Positions 56,107 to 64,000 of a stretch of 64,000 nucleotides of DNA are shown in pieces. The notes below the pieces were generated by a model, which was not told where the DNA came from, searched no databases, and saw nothing but the letters and a program-made list of their open reading frames with translations. Position numbers and translations under genes: made by a program. Origin of the DNA: Phellopilus nigrolimitatus (taxonomy: Eukaryota; Basidiomycota; Agaricomycetes; Hymenochaetales; Hymenochaetaceae); contig JAJOHG010000140.1 in NCBI GenBank assembly GCA_021029095.1, positions 1 to 64,000 on the forward strand, in the 5' to 3' direction. Position 1 is the first letter of the stretch. Each line of letters begins with the position of its first letter.

Positions 56107-58490
56107 GAAAGAACAGAGTGGCCAAGGTCTACCTTAAAAACAGTATAGCAAGGAAAGAGCGAAGCATAGCAGAGGAGGAGAACGATGTGCGAGACAAGGA
56201 TAGGAGCTACGCGGGTTAATACCTTCTTGGCCAGTAATGTGGCGAGATGGACGCCCCTCACATGAATATCGAAGTTTGAAACAGATTGACCATGATGTGA
56301 CTAACATGGATCATCTGAGACGGCGTCTCAGATGAATTGTGCATAAGTCTGAAGCGCAGCTTTAAAGGATGGCTTTAAAACAACCAATGGCGAACACAGG
56401 CTCAGAGAACTCATCAGAGGCGCTATGGCGGGTGGCTTGTAATCCGTTGCGTACGCAAGATCCCATCTCAAAAGAGCCGTCATCCGAAAACCAAGCAATG
56501 TTCATGAGGCAGGATAGGATCCGCGTGAAATTGGGCACTCAGTTGAGGTGAACAATTATTCGGAGAACGTGAATGCATAGAAGCGAAGTCTCTATTCTTT
56601 CCATAACCTCTAAAAAAAGCCGAATTGTAAAGTTGGTGGGCCCAGATACTTCGCGCATGGAATCTTCGCATCAGTTCTTCCAAAATTGCGAAGATAAGAC
56701 TCGTAATCGGGCTCACCAGCCAAAAGCGCTGTCAAATGCGAACAAGCCGCGATCATATTGGCGTATGAGACCCGCAGCAATTCGGGAAGATAGCGCGGAG
56801 AATCGGCGATAGTATCAGAATCATCGAGAGGAACTATTTCGTTGATTCCGTTTCAAACGCGACGTTTGAAAAAGAAACCAACCAAAAGCTTCTTGGGATA
56901 TTTTGGTTTGTGGTTAATGGAGGAAGAACAGAAACGGAGATGCTTCTGCCTACTTCCGAGGCAGCTCCTCCTGTAGAACAGCAAATTTGCTCTTTCATAG
57001 CATCCGCGCTTTGCTTTTAAGTATCGATTGGAGATGACCCTCGAGTGGCTAATTAAACGCACAAATGGAACGCAGCTTGCAAAGGAATAGACTCGTCTAG
57101 GCTTGTCGGAACGTCCTCATCGATCCTCGGGGTCGAAATATTGAACCCCGCTGGTCTTCGATTTCGCTGAAGGCGAACGAAAGCTGTCATGGCAATTCTT
57201 GCAGTCTAGATAAGTGAGTGGACAGCATTTCCGTTGACAGTGCGTCCTCTTTGAACGAGAAGTCTAGTGGTTATACTCTGGAACGGCGACAAGGCGCGAA
57301 TCCGTCAGACGGAGGATAGTGGAGCAGCAAGTATCGAAGAAGAGCGGACAGACGTATCGATTTCTTGATTTTCTTGGATGGCACAGGGAGTTCAGACATG
57401 AATGTTATGTTGTCTTCTTTACCATGCTCTCCCGTATGTCGCGAGCCGAGCCAGTAGCACGAGAGCTCTTCCCGAATGTGAAAAGATACGGTCGAGAAGA
57501 TCAAGAATCGCTGGTCTGTTGGAGCGCCCAAGTGGGAAAATAGGGACAGTAGATGCGCATGTGACGACTTCGCCCAACAGCGGGAAGGTACAAGTGGCGT
57601 CTTGCGGGCTGAGAGCTGATAGTAAAAATAAAAAACTGAATTGTAGATCGCCGCCAAGAAGTGTTGATAAAAATGGCGACAGTCAGTGAGCCACGTGCAA
57701 TTACATAATGTCCGCCGAGCTGTCGGCCGTCGCATCCGTCGTCGAAGTCCGAGCCGGACCGAGTCTCACACTCTGCTCCGAGTTAACACGTCTGCATCCT
57801 ACCGCTTTGCGTGTACGGGGAGCTACGACGAGTTGGATCGCTGTCGGACTGTTCGTATGTCTTGTGCAAAAATGCAAGTCTCGTGAGGGAGGGAACCGTG
57901 GACGCACCGTTCGGACCGTTCGGCGCGGCCGCGTACCTTATTCCGGGAAGTTTTTGCAATCTCCTTCGGTAACCCCCTTGTCAATCATCGGCGTTGTTTA
58001 CTGCATTTGCAAAAATGGTGGATAACTTTGGATGGCACATATCGCCGAGGACACTACCCAAATCACGTTTGGAATTTGAGATAATCGGGCCAGGAACGCG
58101 ACGACAAGCAAAGATCCGGGGTAAAAACCATGCGGTGTACCCCGCCGACGTGTGGAGACTTTCGAATGCGGGGATTTTGTATGTAATGGCGGCCAAGTCA
58201 GCCGTTCTTGCCGAGGAACGCAGATTTTGGAGAGTGGCGGGCACCGGCGCACGCCTGAAGGTGAGACAAATTGCAGTACGGATGTTTTATACTGAACGTA
58301 AGCGCGGCATCCTCAGGCAGACGGAAGGGTAAATCGGCGTGCTCGACGCAGAACGTGACACCGACATCGTCGGGAGGCGCTGACCAATCCATCACCGGCA
58401 TCACAGATCGGGAGTAATAAGCCGGCAGCCGTGGGGCGGGTTCCGGATCCGAAAAGGTTGTCATCATATGTTGGGCGGCTGGAGAATGTT
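56107..58490. other. Intergenic, no gene supported
   Basis: About 2.4 kb without a recognised domain on either strand. The longest open frame is on the minus strand at 57271-57735 (154 codons). It has no motif I know and no clear splice context. The right end is the upstream region of the sugar transporter. Confidence 0.4.
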
Positions 58491-58497
58491 CTCAGCG

Positions 58498-58505
58498 TAT
58501 ATAAG
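58498..58505 (+). promoter_or_regulatory. TATA box of the sugar transporter
   Basis: TATATAAG 73 bases before the start codon, followed by a CT-rich stretch (CCTCCATCTTTTCTCC) typical of fungal transcription starts. Confidence 0.65.
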
Positions 58506-58570
58506 CATGTCGCGAGCCGATTTCCTCCATCTTTTCTCCTGTGCCCCCAACTCGACATATCCTTCCCATC

Positions 58571-60682
58571 ATGGGCGTCGCTACCACAAAGAACCAGCGC
58601 CGTCGGAGCGGGCCGCGCTTTGAGATGAATGGCCTCCCCATCAGTGTCTTCGCCGTCCTCCTCGCCCTCCTCGCCTCGATGGGTGGCTTCATCTTCGGCT
58701 ATGACACTGGCCAGATTTCAGACTATCCTGATCATGGATGACTTCCTTGCTCGTTTCGCCGAATATAATCCAGTCGACGGCTATGTATTCAGCAATGTCC
58801 GCAGCGGCCTGATCGTTGCCCTCCTCAGTATCGGCACGTTGTTTGGTGCCTTGCTCGGTGCTCCGTAAGTCCTTCTACATTTCCTCCGGTCACGGCATAC
58901 ACTCATGCCCGAGCAGCGTCGCCGACTACTTCGGACGCCGGCACGCTATGTCTCTCGAGTGTCTCATTTTCTGCATCGGCGTCGTCATCCAAATGGCCAC
59001 CTTCCACGCATGGTACCAGTTCGCTATCGGGCGACTCATCTCCGGTTTCGGCGTCGGTGCGCTGTCCGCCGCCGTGCCCATGTACCAGGCCGAGACCGCA
59101 CCCGCCCAGATCCGTGGCACCCTGACCGGCACGTACCAACTCTTCATCACTTTCGGTATCCTTCTCGCATATTGCATTGGCACCGGAACGAACGAAATCA
59201 AGGGCCCGGGCTCCTGGCGTACCGTCGTCGGCATTGGTTTCATCTGGGCCGTGATTCTCGGTGTCGGCATTCAATTCATGCCCGAGTCGCCTCGCTGGAG
59301 CGCACGTCACGGCCGCCCTGATGCTGCGCGTACCGCGATAGCAAAGGTCCGCGCGCTGCCCGAGGATCATCCAATCGTCGAGGGCGAGCTCGAGGAGATG
59401 ATCGCGAGTCTTGAGGTTGAGGAGGGCATCAGCAAGGAGGCATTGTTGAACGGCGAGGTCGTGAAGACTGGCGAAGGCGTGAAAGTAAGCGGCTTGCAAG
59501 GCTGGCTTTCGTGCTTCAAGGGCTTCCGACGTGGTTCGTCGCGCGTCGGCTACCGCACGATCTTGGGGATGACCCTTCAAAGTCTGCAGCAGCTTACTGG
59601 TGCAAACTACTTGTGCGTCTGTTTCTTTCTCTCTCGCAGCATTTTCTCAGGCCTTTTCTGCGCAGCTTCTACTACGGCGCAACAATCTTCAAGTCCGTCG
59701 GAATCTCAAACTCGTTTGTCACACAGATCATCCTCGGTGCAGTCAATTTCGTCTGCACATTTGGCGGGCTTGTATGTGATGGAGCGCTACGGGCGCCGCA
59801 TTCCGCTCATCGTGGGAGGTATTTGGCAATCTGGCTGGCTTATCATCTTTGCGGCCGCTGGAACAGCGAAGGATCCAACAACCGATAAAGGTATTGGGAA
59901 GTGTGAGTCTATCTTATCAGTTTGTCTACAGTTGAGTTTGTTACGAATGACCTGCACAGTGATGATCGTTTCCGCGTGCATGTTCATCCTTGGTTACGCA
60001 ATGACGTGGGCCCGTGAGTTTTTCGGCTTCATGCTCTATACACAAGTGCCTAATCAACCTTCTGCTCGATCAGCTGGCATTTGGATCATCATTGGCGAGA
60101 CATTTCCAACCCGGACGCGTGCGAAACAGGGTGCGCTCTCGACAGCCTCGAACTGGCTCTGGGTGAATAAAAATGTCTTGTTATTCTATCTGCTTTAAAC
60201 ACTAATCAACTTCCCATCAGAACTTCCTCCTCGCATTTTTTACACCGTTTATCGTGCCTGCAATCCATTTCCGGTATGGTTTCGTCTTCGCGGGGTGCAA
60301 CCTTCTTGGTGCAATCGTCGTGTACCTCTTCCTCTACGAGTCTTCGGGTATGAGCCTTGAGAACGTTGACCTTGTGCGTCTCTTCTCTCTTCATTACTCG
60401 TTCTATTAGCTATACCCGTTCTCAACAACCTCTTGTATCCTTTAGATGTACCGTGATGCATCCGCCTTTCCATGGACGTCACGACAATGGGCGCCGCCTG
60501 GGTACGGATCTCGTAAGGAAGTTGAAAGGGAAAACAAAGCGAAACGCGCGCCCGTTACTGTGGACGGAGACTCCGAGAAGCAAAGCGCGGGTGCGGGTCC
60601 TGGACCACAGAGCACCGCGGGTATGGGTGTGAGCACGCTTGGCGCGGAGGAGGAGTTGCGGAAGGAAAATATTGCGCGGTAG
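58571..60682 (+). CDS. MFS sugar (hexose) transporter (two single-base frame breaks)
   Basis: Plasma-membrane sugar/H+ symporter of the MFS sugar-porter family, about 585 residues. I read seven exons starting at 58571, 58917, 59666, 59960, 60074, 60221 and 60446. Motifs are GFIFGYDTGQIS (helix 1), DYFGRRHAMS (loop 2-3), GRLISGFGVGALSAAVPMYQ (helix 4), PESPRWSARHGR, QQLTGANYFFYYGATIF (helix 7 sugar-binding QQ and YY), VMERYGRRIPL, and an ETFPTRTRAKQ loop. The helix 7 block spans the exon 2/3 junction. The C-terminal tail is hydrophilic. The best guess is glucose uptake. One extra base must be ignored near 58724 (inside GQIS-DILIMDDF) and one near 59772 (inside FGGLYVMERYGRR). With both removed the exon sum is an exact multiple of three. 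Confidence 0.88.
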
Positions 60683-61254
60683 TATGCCTTTCGTGTCTTC
60701 CGGGTTGGGCAGCGTTGTTTAGCAGACCGTCGGGATATGCCCTACCGCTTCTTTCCGAGGCGTTTCTTTGGCTCGAGCCGCCCGAGGGCACTTGTCATGA
60801 AAGGGCGTCCGATATGAAGTGGTGAGACGGTGCCCCGTTTGGCTCGACACGACATCTCACGTTTCCACTTCATCTCGCGCCTTCTTTACGTTGACCATTA
60901 CTCTCAATTCTTCGACTTCACATCCACCTCTTCTCACTTATCGCAAGCGCTGTTTCCTGCAACCCACAACTCCCAACACCAGTCCATGCTGTCCTATCAT
61001 ATACATCGATCTGTGCATGTTGCATGTCGCTTATACTACTTTATTTTTCTTCTATACTAGTAGTGAACCATTTTTGTTCTCTGGATGTAGCTTTGTTGTG
61101 TAAGGTAAAAGACGAATTCTACATTGATTTTTGGAAATCCATGCAGTGGCAGTGCATGACGGAATGGGGAGGGGGGTGGTAACCGTTGTTGCTCATCGCC
61201 ATCGAGCTCAACCATGTCTGAAAACTCATGCAATGCAAACGGAAGGCGCGCAAT
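60683..61254. other. Intergenic
   Basis: 3' region of the transporter gene and the 5' region of the next gene. No gene is seen. Confidence 0.4.
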
Positions 61255-63031
61255 ATGTCGGCCTCGGACACTGCGTCGACGCGGTACACGTTCTTCTCCG
61301 TAGACTCGACCAACATGACGATGTCAAACCTGACCGGCGCCGGTCGCACGCTGGGTAACTTGTACTTACCTGGGGAGCTCAGTCGAGCGGGGCATGCTTG
61401 TTGCTTATGCAAAGCGACAAGGAGCCGACCCGCGCAAAGTCGCCAACCGCATACGGTCTCTGTCGTTCTGCAGAGAACCTGAGTCTAGCAGCAAGGGTGA
61501 TATGTATAGGGGATACTTCGTCGGACTAGATGAGCTGACAAGGAGAGATGCGACGCGCAGATGCTGCAGGGCGATGTTGTACTTTGCGTCGTGAGTCTAT
61601 CTAGAGGAACTCCGATTTGTATGTTGTAGCTCATGAGCGTGATTCGTAGCGTATACACTATACACGGCCTCGACACAGATTGAGGCGCTGGAGGAGATAG
61701 TCTATCTGACCGTCAGCTTCCGTTCTGTTCGCGAGATGTTCGTTAACGTCGGAGCGTCTTCGGCTCTTCATTTCATATCATTCGAAGCTAAACATCTTGG
61801 AGACGAGAATGCGGAAGTCAGCAAGATTATGGCGCTCGCTGACGAGATGCGGCTTTGCCTGGAGGAGAATGAAGTGTATGCAGTCTGTAGGAAATCGTTT
61901 CTTTCTCCGTCCTGGGCACACGAACACGAAGGCGCGGAGCTTCGACTCGAGCTTGAGCCGTATCTCAGGTGCGTTTAATGCGTATGTTTTTTTAACAACG
62001 ATATTCAGCTTTACATATTAATAGTCATTCAAGCTTAGCGTCTATCGCCCTCAAGTATATCCACTTACTTGAGCTCGATACGTTTACATTCGGGGGCTTC
62101 ATGGCTTATTCGAAGCAAATAGTGCACAAGGAATCTGTCATTGTTAGATATGGACGAAAGGACGCTGATACCATAGGAAGAACTTGCACTATACTGGTTA
62201 AATACGCTACAAAGTGAGTGACCACGTGAAGCATAACGATTTGGGCATGCTCTAACGACCGTGTTGTAGATCCGTGTCTTCAAAGACATGATGCCTTGCG
62301 TTGGAGCTTATCATGAATATGGTCTTCAAGTTCTGCTTTGTGAGGAAGCTATTGATCGATATAAATACCGTAGAACGACTGTATACGTCTACCCTGTCTT
62401 TGCCACTTCCGAATACAAAACCCGAATCTGCGCATCGCGAACGGGTTTCATGCCTATCGAGACAGGTCGAGTTATGCCTTCAAGATCACGACATTTACCC
62501 TCAAAGCGAAGTCTATTTCAAAGAGTTAAACTGGACCCTCCTGCAGCTAATATTTGATTACCTTCGGTAAGCTGTTCTAAATTAATTAAAATTATCTCAT
62601 TACTTTAGTTCTGAGCAGAGAACAAACCTCGCAGCTCATCTGAACTCTTCTTCATTGGTGCCAAAATACTGGTTTATACGTGGATGGATGTTCTCTTCTT
62701 ATCCAAGGATATGTTCACTAACTCGTGGAGTTCCTGGTCATAGCATACGAACAAATCGTAGCACACCCTGAAGCCGAGCACCTTTACGTATCAGTGCTTG
62801 ACAAGATAATGATGCAGCGCGCTTTTGATCGGAGGGCGCACAGGGCCAATTTCAATCTAGTATATCGTCGGCTGTTCGACATCTTAACTAGGTGTGTCTT
62901 TGTTGTTGACTCTGGCCGATGTTATCAAGCCTGCAACTCATAATCCATCTAGTCGTGTGTCCAAATCGCGATTACCTATCGCATACGAGAAAGTCACAGA
63001 GTTCCTTGGGAAAATTAAGGGGATTAGTTGA
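61255..63031 (+). CDS. Unrecognised 499-residue protein gene (broken frames)
   Basis: Six exons can be followed by GT...AG introns of 42-61 nt: 61255-61590, 61650-61968, 62025-62213, 62270-62566, 62609-62891 and 62953-63031. The lengths sum to exactly 500 codons if three single extra bases are ignored (near 61355, at the start of exon 2, and near 62721). One in-frame TGA at 62289 remains. Readable stretches are KVANRIRSLSFCREPE, QIEALEEIVYLTVSFRSVRE, DTFTFGGFMAYSKQIVHKES, ELNWTLLQLIFDYLR and IAYEKVTEFLGKIKGIS. It is mostly helical, with no signal peptide or membrane helix. I do not recognise a family. It is either a young pseudogene or a gene with sequence errors. Confidence 0.55.
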
Positions 63032-63159
63032 ATGGAATGTGAGACGAGCTTTTAGTTTCCGCACGTCTCGGATTTGATTCATGCTTTTCCATAGGTCTCG
63101 TTTTGCTATATACCTTTCATTCGAGATTGAAAATTCTGTATCTTGTATAGATATTATAA

Positions 63160-63560
63160 GCTAAACTCTTTGGTCTTATACTCCGTCTTCCAGTTGCGGG
63201 AGAGTAGGAGGCACACGCGAGCCCCCTCTCGCGGTATCGAAAGCGATTCTCAATTTATATCCTCTCAGCATGGAATCAGTTTTTCAGTGCGAACCTTATT
63301 GGAGAGTGCGAAAGATGTGTCTGCAGCTGTCTCTGACGCAGTGACAGACATCTAGCGCGTGGATTAAAGGTGGTTCCGGCAGATTCTGGGACTTGATGTG
63401 GATTTAGCAGTCGCGGTGCTTAAGAGGAGATCTGCACGGCATATTATGGATTTGCTTTCGGATGCCAACAAGCGTTGGCGCGGATGCGACAGGATAGATC
63501 ACATCGTCAAGCCACAAGTCATGGCAAGTCAATCAGCGGAAAGAGCCGTGAGAACAAATG
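63160..63560 (+). pseudogene. Glutaminase-tail fragment and 3' flank, second copy
   Basis: Matches, in opposite orientation, the end of the C-terminal exon and the 3' flank of the glutaminase pseudogene (54540-54840). The run LRE.EAHA followed by Ser-Lys-Ala codons and the flank encoding SAKD(V/I)SAAVSD are the clearest shared parts. It stands just upstream of the second member of the 184-residue family. Confidence 0.55.
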
Positions 63561-63651
63561 GTTATTCACGGTAATTACGTGATTGCATCACGCTAAGCCT
63601 TTTCTACATGTATACCACGCACTCGCTTCAACTTCGTCCACGACGTCCACC

Positions 63652-64000
63652 ATGTCAAATCCCACACCTGAGGGTCGTGTTCCCGAATGCCTCCTTCCAC
63701 CCAAAGGAAAATCTGTTGGTGTTAGAGTAAGTGTGAATCCAATATCTTTCGTCGGTCGACATTCACCGTTTTTGAATAGGACATTCAGGCGGCTATGGAC
63801 ACGCTTCCTCTGAAGACGCTTCCACGCGGCCTCTTGCCCAAACGCAATCGATATTACCAGCCTCCGAAAATGCTCTTGGGTTATACTGTTAACAACGACT
63901 GGGTCGATTCTATGGCAAAGGAGCACAATCTCGTTGCGCAAGGAATCAACGACGAAGGCAATCTGTGCGGGGATTACTTGCAAACGAGGCAAAACGTCTT
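63652..64000 (+). CDS. 184-residue family, member 2 (runs off the window)
   Basis: Partial gene: exon 1 63652-63726 (25 codons), intron 63727-63779 (GTAAGT...ATAG), and exon 2 from 63780 to the window end. It encodes MSNPTPEGRVPECLLPPK, then DTLPLKTLPRGLLPKRNRYY, MLLGYTVNNDWVDSMAKEHN and LVAQGINDEGNLCGD. Most positions are identical to member 1 at 48709-49315 on the other strand, and the intron phase and position are the same. The frame is open to the end. Function unknown. Confidence 0.75.

Noticed and set aside
57271..57735. 154-codon minus-strand open frame
   Set aside because: No domain, no supporting context; could be chance.
1..64000. tRNA or rRNA genes
   Set aside because: No cloverleaf-like or rRNA-like segment was found by eye. 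A covariance-model scan would settle this.

Overview
This window reads as nuclear DNA of a filamentous fungus, most likely a basidiomycete (Agaricomycete type). Coding genes are split by many introns of about 50-75 nt with GT...AG ends. The recognisable proteins fit such a fungus: a two-domain VPS10 sorting receptor, a heme-thiolate peroxidase, an MFS sugar transporter, and remnants of a GH10 xylanase, a fungal glutaminase and a samB/MUB1 MYND protein. No species can be named from the sequence alone.

Region 1 (about 1-35.1 kb) is a GC-rich mosaic of broken copies of ordinary host genes. I recognise fragments of ERG9 (squalene synthase), samB/MUB1 (at least five pieces), a PHD finger, an ECL1-like zinc finger (two), the Dicer RNase III domain (two), SEC61 alpha (two), RNA14/CstF-77, KIN1 kinase, phosphoketolase, acetate kinase and eIF4G. 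Two further unrecognised genes are present in three and two copies. All are truncated and frame-shifted, but they keep introns, so they were moved as DNA and not through mRNA. A recurring leader module of about 300-500 bp (5' region, first exon and first intron reading outward on both strands) occurs in five to seven places. In each place it is joined to different gene fragments, which is the most unusual structure in the window. An AT-rich insertion at 19.7-21.2 kb (two tandem 726-bp units with strong hairpins) and a GTCTAC minisatellite at 29.6-29.9 kb interrupt the mosaic.

Region 2 (about 35.1-38.6 kb) is AT-richer and has no supportable gene. It holds a short TTCGCGAA-centred motif in several diverged copies.

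Region 3 (38.6-64 kb) is ordinary gene-bearing sequence. In order it holds a HAD-family sugar/glycerol phosphatase with a large Ser-rich insertion, VPS10, a GH10 xylanase remnant, a 184-residue family protein of unknown function, an alpha/beta hydrolase, a membrane-anchored chloroperoxidase-like enzyme, a glutaminase pseudogene, a sugar transporter, an unrecognised 499-residue gene, and the start of a second member of the 184-residue family running off the end.

VPS10, the transporter and the 499-residue gene are readable end to end only if eight single extra bases are disregarded. All eight are insertions. This points to insertion-type assembly error or to very recent decay, and it is a caution for every 'pseudogene' call here.
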